33,259 nt of DNA, from positions 1 through 33,259 of the forward strand of contig NZ_JAFAND010000140.1 of NCBI RefSeq assembly GCF_019232825.1, written 5' to 3'. Every line of letters begins with the position of its first letter. The stretch's first letter is position 1. Made by a program: the position numbers and the translations under genes. The notes beneath the pieces were generated by a model. It saw only the letters and a program-made list of their open reading frames with translations, had not been told where the DNA came from and ran no database searches. Of the stretch, positions 8,702 to 16,802 are shown piece by piece. Source of the stretch: Paludibacterium sp. Its GTDB lineage: Bacteria > Pseudomonadota > Gammaproteobacteria > Burkholderiales > Chromobacteriaceae.

Positions 8702-9556
8702 ATGCGACAGCAAAACGGGATCGATCTGCAGCAAGACTGGATCGATTTGCAGCAAGATACCGATACCGGCATCGAAACCATTCAGGCGCATTTCGAAGGC
8801 CATGCCTACGATCCGCATTGGCACGACAGCTATCTGGTCGGCGTCACCCGCCAAGGCGTGCAGCAGTTTCATTGCCGGCGCAGCCGGCACCAGAGCACGC
8901 CCGGCAAGGTGTTTTTGCTCGAACCGGGCGAAATCCACGATGGCGAGGCGCCCGCACGCGGCGGCTTCACCTACTCGACGCTGTATCTCGATCCGGCGTG
9001 GCTGGATGGCGCCATGCGCGCCCAGTTCGACGAAACGCCCAGCCATTACCTGCTGACTTTCGGCAATACGCTGACCAGCGATGTCGTGTTGTCGCGCGCG
9101 ATCGCCCACGCCTTCGCGGCGCTGCACGACCGCGACCCGCTCATCGTGCGCCAGGCGGCGCTGGACGCGCTGCTGGCGCGGCTGACCGCGCATGTGTATT
9201 GGCGGCAAAGGCCCGCCGCGGATCCCCGTCAGCCGGTGGTGGCGCGTCAGGCGCGAGACTATCTGCACGCGCATCTGGGGGATGAAGTGAGTCTGGACGA
9301 CCTGACGCGCGTGACCGGCGTGGACCGTTTCCGGTTGACCCGGGCGTTCAAGGCCGCCTATGGCTTGGCGCCGCATGCCTATCTGATCCAGCTGCGGCTG
9401 GCGCGGGCGCGCGTCTTGCTCGCTCAGGGGGTGCCCCCGGCGCGGACGGCGGCCGACCTGGGCTTTGCCGATCAAAGCCATCTCGGCCGCTGGTTCCGCC
9501 GCGCCTATCGCCTGACGCCGGCACGTTATTTCCACTGCACAAATCTTCCAGACTGA
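8702..9556 (+). CDS. AraC-family transcriptional regulator with cupin sensor domain
   Basis: This is a 284-residue regulator. The N-terminal cupin (AraC_binding) domain at about 25-110 has the PHWHDSYLVGVTRQG segment, and the C-terminal double helix-turn-helix covers about 180-280 with LGFADQSHLGRWFRRAYRLTPARY as the second HTH. GGGAGG at 8689-8694 sits 7 nt before the ATG at 8702. The first codons contain a tandem 21-bp duplication giving the peptide IDLQQD twice. The LysE-type exporter begins 53 nt downstream on the same strand, so this protein probably activates export of an amino-acid-like compound that it binds. The effector is unknown. Confidence 0.93.
   Translation: MRQQNGIDLQQDWIDLQQDTDTGIETIQAHFEGHAYDPHWHDSYLVGVTRQGVQQFHCRRSRHQSTPGKVFLLEPGEIHDGEAPARGGFTYSTLYLDPAWLDGAMRAQFDETPSHYLLTFGNTLTSDVVLSRAIAHAFAALHDRDPLIVRQAALDALLARLTAHVYWRQRPAADPRQPVVARQARDYLHAHLGDEVSLDDLTRVTGVDRFRLTRAFKAAYGLAPHAYLIQLRLARARVLLAQGVPPARTAADLGFADQSHLGRWFRRAYRLTPARYFHCTNLPD
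8720..8761 (+). repeat. 21-bp tandem duplication in the AraC coding start
   Basis: Two adjacent 21-nt units start with ATCGATCTGCAGCAAGA and ATCGATTTGCAGCAAGA, with 16 of these 17 bases identical. They encode IDLQQD twice and lie before the cupin domain, so they probably do not affect folding. A recent replication-slippage origin is likely. Confidence 0.7.
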
Positions 9557-9609
9557 GCGGCATCGGCGCACGACAATCGACGCTCATCCTGCGATTGCGG
9601 AGCGCCGCC

Positions 9610-10215
9610 ATGACTCAGTTGCTGCCTTTCATGTTGTTCGCGTTCGTCGCCGCCATCACGCCCGGGCCGACCAATATTCTGGTACTGACGCACGGCGCGC
9701 GTTACGGCTGGGCTGCCGCTTGGCCGATCGTGCTGGGCGCGGGCGCCAGCGTGGCGGCGATGATCGGGTTCATGGGCATGGGGCTTGGCGAGGTGTTTTC
9801 CCGCTATCCGGGCATCCAGGCGGTCATGCTGTGGGCCGGCAGTATCTGGCTGAGTTATTTGGCCTGGCAGATTTATGCCAGTCCGGCCGAGGCGCTGGCG
9901 CCGCGCGCGGCGGACGAACCGACGCCCCGTTTAGGCTGGATCGGGGCGGCCGGTCTGCAACTCGTCAACCCGAAGGCTTGGATGATGGCGCTAGCCAGCG
10001 CGAGTCTGTTCACCGTGGCGGGGCCGGCGCGGCGCGAGCACGTGCTGCTGCTGGCGGTGATGTTCTTCCTCATCGCCCTGCCGTGCCTGGCCTGTTGGGC
10101 CTATCTCGGCATCGGCGCGGCACGGTTGCTCAACAGCGCGCGCCGGGTGAAACGGATGAACCAAGCGTTGGCGCTGATGCTGTTGCTCTCGGTGTGGTGG
10201 CGTTGGCTGCCCTGA
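9610..10215 (+). CDS. LysE/RhtB-family amino-acid exporter
   Basis: The 201-residue integral membrane protein has about six transmembrane segments and the family N-terminal motif AAITPGPTNILVLTHGARYG. LQLVNPKAWMMALA is the second conserved block. LysE/RhtB proteins export amino acids or related metabolites using the proton gradient. The ATG at 9610 is preceded by GGAG (9599-9602) at 7 nt, so I prefer it to a TTG at 9595. Its location just after the AraC gene suggests regulated efflux. The substrate cannot be named from sequence. Confidence 0.93.
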   Translation: MTQLLPFMLFAFVAAITPGPTNILVLTHGARYGWAAAWPIVLGAGASVAAMIGFMGMGLGEVFSRYPGIQAVMLWAGSIWLSYLAWQIYASPAEALAPRAADEPTPRLGWIGAAGLQLVNPKAWMMALASASLFTVAGPARREHVLLLAVMFFLIALPCLACWAYLGIGAARLLNSARRVKRMNQALALMLLLSVWWRWLP

Positions 10216-10232
10216 GCCGGCACGGCGCTCAG
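10212..10232. terminator. Small hairpin shared by two convergent genes
   Basis: CTGAGC and GCTCAG form a 6-bp stem across the 13-nt gap between the exporter and the leftward transducer. Both stop codons lie in or next to the stem. There is no U-run. It may slow polymerase from both sides. Confidence 0.3.
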
Positions 10233-11680
10233 CGTTTGGCCAGCATCAGCTGGTCGAGCTGCGCGAAGGCCTGTTGACTGGCCTGTTCCACCTGCTGGAA
10301 TTGCTGCAGGATCTTTTGCTGCAAGTCGGGCCGGTCGACCCAATTATCCGCGGCAAGCACCATGGCCTGGTGCATGGCGTCGTGAATTTGCCGGTTGCTG
10401 GTCTCTAGCGACTGGAAGGCCGGCAGGTTTTGGTAAGCCGGCTGTTGCGCCGCCGCCTGGTACCAACTGGCGAAAAAGCCGTCCTCGGCGTTCTGCTGCG
10501 CGGTTTGACGCGCGTCCGCAGCCTGCTCGCCGCCGATCACGGCGATGTAGCCGTTCTGCTTGAACGACAAAATTTCCGCCTTGGCCTGCGAGGCGATGCA
10601 AATATCGTTGACGCGGTCGATATCCTGCATGGCCTGGCGCGCCCGCCCGGCATCCTCGGCAAAGCGCTGCTCGACGCCGGACAAGTGCGCTTCCGATTCG
10701 TGCGCCATCTGGCGCATGGCTTCACTGATCTGCACCACTTCGCGCGCGCGCTGCGCCAACGTGCCCATCGCGTGAGCGATGTCGCCGGAGGCGGCTTTGC
10801 TGCGCTCGGCCAGTTGACGCACGGCGTCGGCGACCACGGCGAAGCCGCGCCCCATCTCGCCCGCGCGCGCCGCCTCGATGGCGGCATTCAGCGCCAGCAG
10901 ATTGGTTTGGTCGGCAATGTCGGAAATGACGGTGACGGCGGTGCCCACCTCATCGGCCAGCGTGCCGAACCCTTGCAGCGAGGCGTCGCTGCGATCGATT
11001 TGTTCGATCATGCGCGCCAGCGTCAGCACAATGTCCGAGATGAGGCGCTGGCTGTCGGCGGCGCCGTCGGCGTTGGCGTGCGACAGACGCGCCAACTGCT
11101 GCGTGGTGGCGGCGATGCCTTCCATATCGGAGACGGTGGTGGCCAGGTTGGCGCGCAGATTGTGCGTGTTGAGCGCGCCCAAGCGCGATAGCAGCGCGTT
11201 GCGGTGTTCGAGATCGGCGTTTTGCGCCAGGCTCGCGCAGGCGTTGCCGGTACGCTGCAGCACGGCGCGGAACATGCCGTGCAGTCCAACCGGCTGCACC
11301 TTGCGGAAAAATTGCCCGGCGCCGGCTTTGTCGATCACCGTCATCTGTTCGCGAAAGCAGGCTTCGAGCTGATCGAGCACCTGGTTGATGCGCCAGGCGA
11401 CTTCGCTGAACTCGTCCTCGGGCGGAATGGCGGTGATGCGCGCCGATAATTGCCCCGCGGCGGCCTGTTGCGTGGTCTCCTTGATCTGGCGCAGCAGGCT
11501 ATTGCCGCCGGCGCGCCCGCGCCCGCGCCATGCAATCAGCGCCAGCGCCAACAGCAGCAGGATCAGCAGGCCGGCATCGAAGCCGTGTTGCCACCACGCC
11601 CAGAGAAAGCCCGCGGCCTGCAGGCCGCCCAATAGCCACAGCGCCCCTCTGGGGCTAGAGCGAAAGGACAAGCTGTTCAT
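10229..11680 (-). CDS. CetA-like membrane transducer of a split Aer energy-taxis pair
   Basis: This is a 483-residue chemoreceptor with no periplasmic sensor. Two transmembrane helices (about 11-30 and 34-50) are joined by a few residues, followed by HAMP-like sequence (about 52-105), an unassigned linker, and a signalling domain with the [20 protein letters not shown] tip. The last ~110 residues resemble a CZB zinc-binding domain in layout (SWY, then PAFQSL, then QIH), but most zinc ligands seem to be lost. The ATG at 11680 lies inside the end of the PAS gene (26-nt overlap) and has AAGGGGG 6 nt upstream. By analogy with Campylobacter CetA/CetB, it would receive the redox signal from the adjacent PAS protein and pass it to CheA. 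Confidence 0.88.
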   Translation of the reverse strand: MNSLSFRSSPRGALWLLGGLQAAGFLWAWWQHGFDAGLLILLLLALALIAWRGRGRAGGNSLLRQIKETTQQAAAGQLSARITAIPPEDEFSEVAWRINQVLDQLEACFREQMTVIDKAGAGQFFRKVQPVGLHGMFRAVLQRTGNACASLAQNADLEHRNALLSRLGALNTHNLRANLATTVSDMEGIAATTQQLARLSHANADGAADSQRLISDIVLTLARMIEQIDRSDASLQGFGTLADEVGTAVTVISDIADQTNLLALNAAIEAARAGEMGRGFAVVADAVRQLAERSKAASGDIAHAMGTLAQRAREVVQISEAMRQMAHESEAHLSGVEQRFAEDAGRARQAMQDIDRVNDICIASQAKAEILSFKQNGYIAVIGGEQAADARQTAQQNAEDGFFASWYQAAAQQPAYQNLPAFQSLETSNRQIHDAMHQAMVLAADNWVDRPDLQQKILQQFQQVEQASQQAFAQLDQLMLAKR

Positions 11681-12173
11681 AGCTGACCCCCTTCTGATCG
11701 AGCAGCGATTGCAGCAAGGCCATCGACGCCGCGCACGCGTCGCGCGGGCCGGCGCGCTGTTCCTCCGCCAGCATTTGCGCGTACAAGCCGGCGCAGATAT
11801 CCACCGCCGGCCGCCGCGGACAACGGCGCACCGAGTAGTAGCCGACAATGCGGCCATGTTCGTCGTAGTCCGGCGTGACGTTGGCGAACACCCAGTAGAA
11901 GCCGCCATCCTTGGATAGATTCTTGACGTAGGCGAACACCTCTTGCCCGGTGACGATGGTGTCCCACAGCAACTTGAACACGCCGCGCGGCATATCGGGG
12001 TGACGGATGATGTTGTGCTGCTGGCCCAGCAATTCCTGCTCGCTGTAGCCGGAGAATTCGATGAACGTTTGGTTGCCGTAGGTAATGATGCCGCGCGGGT
12101 CGGTTTTGGAGACGATGAAGTCCTCCTCGCGCATCACCCTCTCGCGCAGGGTCGGCGGGGTCTTGTTTTTCAC
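11655..12173 (-). CDS. Aer-type PAS protein (CetB-like, probable FAD redox sensor)
   Basis: The 172-residue soluble protein is a single PAS domain (about 15-120) plus a short helical tail. The segment [12 protein letters not shown] and the later YWVFANVTP closely resemble the FAD-binding PAS of E. coli Aer, so a flavin-based redox or oxygen sensor is likely. There is no membrane segment or signalling domain. Translation begins at a GTG (12173) with AAGGA 6 nt upstream. The gene overlaps the transducer gene that follows by 26 nt, which points to coupled synthesis of a two-part receptor. Confidence 0.9.
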   Translation of the reverse strand: MKNKTPPTLRERVMREEDFIVSKTDPRGIITYGNQTFIEFSGYSEQELLGQQHNIIRHPDMPRGVFKLLWDTIVTGQEVFAYVKNLSKDGGFYWVFANVTPDYDEHGRIVGYYSVRRCPRRPAVDICAGLYAQMLAEEQRAGPRDACAASMALLQSLLDQKGVSYEQLVLSL

Positions 12174-12370
12174 TGCTTATCCTTTTTAAGCTCGCAAAGC
12201 GAAATAGATATCGCTCTCAATTACAGTAGTACTTTGCACAAATAAAAGAAAAGGGTTCTGCGCCGACCGCCGGCCTTGCAATGCGCAATAAACGGAATGC
12301 GTTTTTTCACGCCAAGGCGATACTGGCAGGCATATCCACAGAGCGCTAAAGGTCCTTAAGGAGAAGCTTC
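12174..12370. promoter_or_regulatory. Divergent promoter gap between the PAS gene and the EamA permease
   Basis: This 197-nt AT-rich gap must hold promoters in both directions. On the minus strand a CAAA...GCGATAT pair weakly resembles a flagellar sigma-28 promoter but its spacing is off by about 2 nt. AAGGAG at 12358-12363 is the Shine-Dalgarno of the permease. I see no operator with clear dyad symmetry. Confidence 0.35.
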
Positions 12371-13243
12371 ATGGGGTTTTCGCACGTCATCCGTCTGCTG
12401 TCGCTATCCGCCATCTGGGGGGCGTCATTTTTATTCATGCGCATCGGCGCGCCGGTATTGGGGCCGGCCCTGCTGATCCAGATCCGGGTTGGGCTCGCGG
12501 CGCTGTTTCTGCTGGCGGTGGCGGCATGGCTGCGTCGCCCGCTGCCATTGGCCAGGCAGGGGCGCCATTTTCTGATGCTCGGGGGCTTCAATTCCGCGTT
12601 GCCGTTTCTGCTATTCGCCTTTGCCGCCCAAACGGTGTCGGCCTCGCTGTTGTCGGTGCTCAACGCCACCGCGCCGATCTGGGCGGCGCTGATCGGCGCG
12701 CTGTGGCAGAAAAAACGGCTCGCGCCCAAGGCTTTGCTCGGGCTCGCGCTGGGCGTGGCCGGCGTGGCGCTTCTGGCCGGCGGCGAGGCGCTGCGCCTGC
12801 CCGCCGGCGGCTGGCAGGCGATCGCGGCGGGCCTGGCGGCCGCCTGCAGCTACGGCATTGCCACGACCTACGCCAAGTCGGCGCCGGCGGTGGAGCCGTT
12901 CGCCAACGCGCACGGCAGCATGTGGGGCGCGACGCTGCTGCTGATGCCGCTGACCTTGGCCACGGCGCGGCCGATGGCGATGCCGCCGACGCTGGTATGG
13001 GCGTCGGTCTTGGCGTTGGGCGTGCTCTGCAGCGGCGTGGCTTACCTGCTGTACTTCCGGCTGGTGGCCGACCTGGGGGCCGCCCCGGCGTTGACGGTGA
13101 CTTATCTGATTCCGCTGTTCGGCATTCTGTGGGGCGCGCTGTTGCTGGGCGAACCGGTCGGCTGGACGATGCTGGCCGGCGGCGCGCTGGTGTTGGCCGG
13201 CACCGCGCTGGTGACGGGGTTTACGCCCTGGCGGCGTGGCTGA
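12371..13243 (+). CDS. EamA/DMT-family permease
   Basis: The product (290 residues) has about ten hydrophobic helices arranged as two EamA repeats (about 8-135 and 150-285). The N-terminal AIWGASFLFMRIG is typical, and PLFGILWGALLLGE marks the end of the second repeat. DMT permeases export or import small metabolites such as amino acids or nucleosides. The ATG at 12371 has AAGGAG 7 nt upstream. It stands alone, convergent with the Hsp20 pair. No substrate can be assigned. Confidence 0.92.
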   Translation: MGFSHVIRLLSLSAIWGASFLFMRIGAPVLGPALLIQIRVGLAALFLLAVAAWLRRPLPLARQGRHFLMLGGFNSALPFLLFAFAAQTVSASLLSVLNATAPIWAALIGALWQKKRLAPKALLGLALGVAGVALLAGGEALRLPAGGWQAIAAGLAAACSYGIATTYAKSAPAVEPFANAHGSMWGATLLLMPLTLATARPMAMPPTLVWASVLALGVLCSGVAYLLYFRLVADLGAAPALTVTYLIPLFGILWGALLLGEPVGWTMLAGGALVLAGTALVTGFTPWRRG

Positions 13244-13254
13244 CTGGCCGCTGG

Positions 13255-13285
13255 ACCCAAGGCCGCACAAGGTACGGCCTTGGGT
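13255..13285. terminator. Bidirectional terminator-like hairpin between EamA and Hsp20 genes
   Basis: An 11-bp perfect stem (ACCCAAGGCCG / CGGCCTTGGGT) with a 9-nt loop lies between two convergent genes. There is no strong U-run on either side, but stem strength and position make a terminator likely. Confidence 0.6.
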
Positions 13286-13294
13286 TGTCGATGA

Positions 13295-13672
13295 TTACGC
13301 TACCCGCACGGCTATCTTGCGCGGCTGTGCGTGCGCGGCCTTAGGTATGCGCAACGTCAGCACGCCCTGTTCGAACTCGGCGGTCACCCGTTCGGCATCC
13401 AGTTCTTTCGACAAGGTGAACACCCGGCGGTAGCGGGGAGAACCGACTTCGACATGGGTCGGCGCCATGTCCTCCGGCATGTTCAACTGCATGTCGCCTT
13501 CGATGATCAAGGTGTCGGTTTCGATCTGCAGCCGCAGCTTGTCTTTGGGTACGCCGGGCAGATCGGCAAGCAGCGTGATGCCGGCCGCGTCTTCGATCAC
13601 GTTTACCGCAGGCAACAGCGCGGCATCGCGTTCGTCGCCGGAAGGCATGGGAGTCGTGTTTTGTTCATTCAT
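13295..13672 (-). CDS. Small heat-shock protein, Hsp20 / alpha-crystallin family (second of pair)
   Basis: This is a 125-residue cytoplasmic holdase chaperone that binds unfolding proteins without ATP. The alpha-crystallin domain spans about 22-115, with DLPGVPKDKLRLQIETDTLIIEGD for its central strands and the characteristic FEQGVLTLRIPK (GVLTL) near the end. The N-terminal arm is short and the C-terminal tail (RKIAVRVA) is brief and lacks a clear IxI motif apart from IAV. AAAGGAG 6 nt upstream supports the ATG at 13672. It starts 15 nt after the first Hsp20 gene, in the same operon. Paired Hsp20 proteins often form mixed oligomers, which is inferred here. Confidence 0.94.
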   Translation of the reverse strand: MNEQNTTPMPSGDERDAALLPAVNVIEDAAGITLLADLPGVPKDKLRLQIETDTLIIEGDMQLNMPEDMAPTHVEVGSPRYRRVFTLSKELDAERVTAEFEQGVLTLRIPKAAHAQPRKIAVRVA

Positions 13673-13687
13673 CGCAAGCTCCTTTCA

Positions 13688-14128
13688 CTATTGCACGGTG
13701 ATACGGCGCGGCTGGGTCGCGGCCTGACGGCGAATGCTGATGTGTAAAACGCCATCGCGGTACTGCGCGTCGACGGCGTTGGCGTCGATGTCGTCCGGCA
13801 GCGCGACCACGCGGCGGAAGCGGCCGGTGAAGCATTCGTCGATGTGCAGGGTCGTGTTTTCGCCTTGCGCCGACGAGGCGGCTTTGCGTTCCCCGGCGAT
13901 GGTCAGCACGCCCTTTTCCAATTGCACCTCGATGCCGGCCGGGTCAAGGCCTGGCGCGAAAGCATAGATCTCGACGGACTGAGGGCGGGTGCCGATGTTG
14001 AGCGCGGGAAAGCCTCCCCGGGAGAGGCCGCGGATGCTGGGCGACAGATCGGCGCTTTGCATCATTTCACGTTGGATTCGGTCCAGTTCCGCAAACAGGT
14101 TGCGGGGGAACAGGGATCGATAGAGCAT
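13688..14128 (-). CDS. Small heat-shock protein, Hsp20 / alpha-crystallin family (first of pair)
   Basis: The 146-residue product has an N-terminal arm (MLYRSLFPRNLFAELDRIQR), an alpha-crystallin domain at about 45-138 (APGLDPAGIEVQLEKGVLTI, later RRVVALPDDIDANAVDAQYR and GVLHISI), and a short tail. AGGAGG lies 7 nt before the ATG at 14128. A near-consensus sigma-32 promoter at 14182-14209 precedes it, so expression should rise on heat or protein-folding stress. It shares its operon with the second Hsp20 gene. The upstream gene in the same direction belongs to the biosynthetic cluster and is probably unrelated in function. Confidence 0.95.
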   Translation of the reverse strand: MLYRSLFPRNLFAELDRIQREMMQSADLSPSIRGLSRGGFPALNIGTRPQSVEIYAFAPGLDPAGIEVQLEKGVLTIAGERKAASSAQGENTTLHIDECFTGRFRRVVALPDDIDANAVDAQYRDGVLHISIRRQAATQPRRITVQ

Positions 14129-14181
14129 GGTTGTTCCTCCTGTTGAAGAAAGGGTGCCGAAAGGCAGTATCCCGCTGTTTC

Positions 14182-14209
14182 ATATGGGTTTGCCGCGAAA
14201 AAGTTCAAG
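14182..14209 (-). promoter_or_regulatory. Sigma-32 (RpoH) heat-shock promoter of the Hsp20 operon
   Basis: On the minus strand the -35 box is CTTGAA (14204-14209) and the -10 box is ACCCATAT (14182-14189), with a 14-nt spacer. The E. coli consensus is CTTGAA, 13-15 nt, CCCCATNT, so only one fixed base differs. The TGA inside CTTGAA is the stop codon of the upstream gene ending at 14205. The predicted leader of about 46 nt has a small TGCC/GGCA hairpin and then the AGGAGG site. Confidence 0.8.
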
Positions 14210-15536
14210 TGCCGCCCATGACCCCCAGCGCGATGCCGTCCTCGGCGCCGTTGGCGGCGTTGATCACCGGCGTGGCCGCCTGCGCCGGCATTTGGCGCAG
14301 GTAGACGCCGGAAAAGCGGCCATCGAAGACGATCGGGCCGAGCGCGGTCAGGCAGGCCGGGCAATCGTCGCCCGCCAGTGCCGGCCGGACCCACAGGTCG
14401 GGCACGATTTGCTGGCAGACGTAGCCGCCGAGTTCGCTGGCGGCGGCCAGGCGCTGGCGCCATTCGGCCGCCGTCACTTGTTTGCCGATCACGATGCCCT
14501 TGCCGCCGTACTGGCTGGTTGGCTTGAGCACCAGCTGATCTTGGCCGGCCAGCGCGTCGGCCAGCGTCTCCGAACGCAAGCGGAATGTGGCCGGAATCGA
14601 CCGCCGCAGCAGCTGCTGTTCTTCCGCCGTGAAAGCGTGAGCGAACGCGGGATCGCTCAGAATCTCGAAGTTGGCCTTGTGATCGAACAGCGCCGTCACC
14701 AGCGGCAGCACCAAGTCGACCTTGCCGTTCTGCTCCAGCGCCGACAGGTCGAGCAGGAGCGCGGCGGGCACGAAACGGCGCAGTTCGTCCCAGGTGAACA
14801 TGGCGTAGACGGTATGGATACGCTCGGCGCCGGCATAGACGCCGTCGGCGCGTAGCGTCAGCTCGCCGATCAGGCCGCAGCGCACTTGGAAACCGGCTTG
14901 CTCGGCCATGTGAATGAAGTTGGCCCGGCCCGAATTGCTGTCGGCCGGATTGGCGCGCGCCTCGAAAATCACCGGCCGTGCCGCCTGAGCGGCGACCGGC
15001 GTGCGCGCGGCGAGCGCCTGCCGCCAGCGCGCGCCGGTGGGGGGCGCCGCGGCGTGCAAGCCCTGCGCGGCCAGATAGCGGCCGAACGCGCCGGCTTGAA
15101 AGGCCGTCAGATAGCGCTCCAGCATGCCCATGCCGCCGATGCACGAGGCAACGTTGATTTCGGTGGCGCGGAAGCCGGACGCGGTCGGCAGCATGTCGGG
15201 GCGGGCAAAGCAGGTCGCCTGCCGCAGGCGTTCGGCGCTGGCGAGCGGGGCGAGCAGCGCGCGCGCCGCCTCGTCCAGGCCGAGAAAATCCATCCATGGG
15301 CCGACCTGGCCGGCAAACACGCGCCAGGGCAGCGCCGACAGCAGGCGCACCAGCTCGGTGGCGCTGCGTTCGATCTCGGCAAAGCGGGCCGGCGACAGCA
15401 CCATGGGCGGAAAGGCCAGCACGCGCTGCGGCCGCCGCAGCGTTTGCTTGATCTGCGCCGCCTCGGCGCGAAACGCCGCCGGGTGGGCGGCCACATACGC
15501 CGCACTCAGGCGCTGGAAGTTTTCATCGAGATACAT
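14205..15536 (-). CDS. ATP-grasp-like ligase of an unrecognised family (cluster gene)
   Basis: I do not recognise an exact family for this 443-residue protein. Its C-terminal half has ATP-grasp features: a lysine and glycine-rich loop in LVLKPTSQYGGKGIVIGK (about 320-338), an acidic or hydrophobic strand YVCQQIV, and a final Arg/Asn pair in SGVYLRQMP and VINAANGAEDG that would hold metal-ATP and substrate. The N-terminal half has FRATEINVASCIGGM and NSGRANFIHMAEQAGF, which recall pre-ATP-grasp domains. A peptide or amide bond-forming role is likely from the fold and the neighbours. AAAGGA 4-5 nt upstream supports the ATG at 15536, and it starts 9 nt after the MFS gene. It is last in the leftward operon. 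Confidence 0.65.
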   Translation of the reverse strand: MYLDENFQRLSAAYVAAHPAAFRAEAAQIKQTLRRPQRVLAFPPMVLSPARFAEIERSATELVRLLSALPWRVFAGQVGPWMDFLGLDEAARALLAPLASAERLRQATCFARPDMLPTASGFRATEINVASCIGGMGMLERYLTAFQAGAFGRYLAAQGLHAAAPPTGARWRQALAARTPVAAQAARPVIFEARANPADSNSGRANFIHMAEQAGFQVRCGLIGELTLRADGVYAGAERIHTVYAMFTWDELRRFVPAALLLDLSALEQNGKVDLVLPLVTALFDHKANFEILSDPAFAHAFTAEEQQLLRRSIPATFRLRSETLADALAGQDQLVLKPTSQYGGKGIVIGKQVTAAEWRQRLAAASELGGYVCQQIVPDLWVRPALAGDDCPACLTALGPIVFDGRFSGVYLRQMPAQAATPVINAANGAEDGIALGVMGGT

Positions 15537-15545
15537 ATCGTCCTT

Positions 15546-16802
15546 TCATCCTTCGAGCGCTTCGTCGGGCCATGCGCCGCGCGGCGGCAGTTCGCGCGTC
15601 AATTTGAGCCCCACGGCGCCGAGCACGACGTAAACCAGCGCGGCGGCGGCCATCAACGCGTCGACGCCGATCAGACGCAGCAGCGACGGGGCGAGCAGCA
15701 GCGCCAATAGCAGGAACAGCCATTCGTAGAACATGCGGATGCGGAACACGCGCACCACTTGATGAGGTTCGAAGTGCGTCTGCATCAAGGTCGCCAGCGG
15801 AATCTGCGTGATCGGCGCACCGAGCGAGGCGATGGCGGCGAACAGCATGATGCCCGGTAGGCGGGTCGCCCAGGCCATGGCCAACAGCGCGACGCCGGAT
15901 AGCACGCGCCCCAACGACATGGCCAGCACCGGACGTTTGATCGGCACTTCCGAAAACACCAGGTTGGACAGGACGTTGAACAGGCCATAGATGCCGATCA
16001 CGTAGCCGAAGTAGCTGGAGTGCGCGGGATACGCGGCGTGGATGCGCAGCGCCACGCACACCACCAGACTGACGTACCAGCCGCCATTGCAGATGGCGTA
16101 GGCCAGTAAGTGGTAATGGATCGTCGGCTCTGCGCGCATCGCCTGCCAGCCGGCGAAAAAGTCGCGCGCCGTTTTGCCGATCAGCCCGGCGCGGCGATGC
16201 GTTGCCGGACGAACCGGCGTGTCGAGGCGCGTGCCGAGTGACAGAATCGCCAGCCCGGAAATCAGGAAGGTGATGGCGTTGAGCAGAAAGAAGGCATAGA
16301 CCGGGACGCGCGCGAACAAGAAGGCGGCGAGCGCCGGGCCGATCACCCGTGCCACGCGGCGCACGACGTCGAATAGGCCATTGATGGCCTGCAGCAACGA
16401 TGGACTGCGGGTGATGGCCGGGATGGTCGCTTGCAGCGCCGGATCGAACACCGGGCGGAAGTAGGAGACCAGCACGATGGTGACCGCCAGCACGGTCAAC
16501 GGCACATCGCCGAAACCCAGCCACCAGACGAAGGGCAGCAGGGTGCCGGCCACGCGCACGAAATCGGACCACACCATCATGCGCCGGTTGGAGACGCCAT
16601 CGGTCAGCGCGCCGGCGGTAAAGGTGGCGAAGAGCACGATGGCGGCTTGCAGGGCCACCAGATAGCTGGCCAGGTAGCCCAGCCGGTCGGTGGCGAGCCA
16701 GACGATGGCGAAGGCGTAGAACTCGGCGCCGATGCACGACAGTGTCAGTGCCGACCAGAGGCGACGGATCGCGCGGTCGCGCAAGACGGCGACGAGCTTC
16801 AT
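15546..16802 (-). CDS. MFS transporter, probable product exporter
   Basis: This is a 418-residue inner-membrane protein with about 12 hydrophobic helices and the EntS/MFS_3-like layout. Recognisable blocks include AGALTDGVSNRRMM (loop 2-3 motif) and FDVVRRVARVIGPALAAF. Members of this group are usually drug or siderophore exporters. It lies between ligase genes, with a 4-nt ATGA overlap to the upstream ATP-grasp gene and 9 nt before the downstream one. Export of the cluster's product, and self-protection, is therefore the best guess. Direction of transport is inferred. Confidence 0.88.
   Translation of the reverse strand: MKLVAVLRDRAIRRLWSALTLSCIGAEFYAFAIVWLATDRLGYLASYLVALQAAIVLFATFTAGALTDGVSNRRMMVWSDFVRVAGTLLPFVWWLGFGDVPLTVLAVTIVLVSYFRPVFDPALQATIPAITRSPSLLQAINGLFDVVRRVARVIGPALAAFLFARVPVYAFFLLNAITFLISGLAILSLGTRLDTPVRPATHRRAGLIGKTARDFFAGWQAMRAEPTIHYHLLAYAICNGGWYVSLVVCVALRIHAAYPAHSSYFGYVIGIYGLFNVLSNLVFSEVPIKRPVLAMSLGRVLSGVALLAMAWATRLPGIMLFAAIASLGAPITQIPLATLMQTHFEPHQVVRVFRIRMFYEWLFLLLALLLAPSLLRLIGVDALMAAAALVYVVLGAVGLKLTRELPPRGAWPDEALEG

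Noticed and set aside
9595-9609. A TTG start for the LysE exporter at 9595.
   Set aside because: The Shine-Dalgarno GGAG lies inside that extension and correctly precedes the ATG at 9610.
10229-11908. A longer reading of the transducer starting at 11908.
   Set aside because: The extra 76 residues overlap the PAS gene out of frame and resemble nothing. The ATG at 11680 has an excellent Shine-Dalgarno and leads straight to the transmembrane helices.
12180-12240. A flagellar sigma-28 promoter upstream of the PAS gene.
   Set aside because: The -10 core CGATA is present, but the -35 part is imperfect and the spacing is about 2 nt too long.
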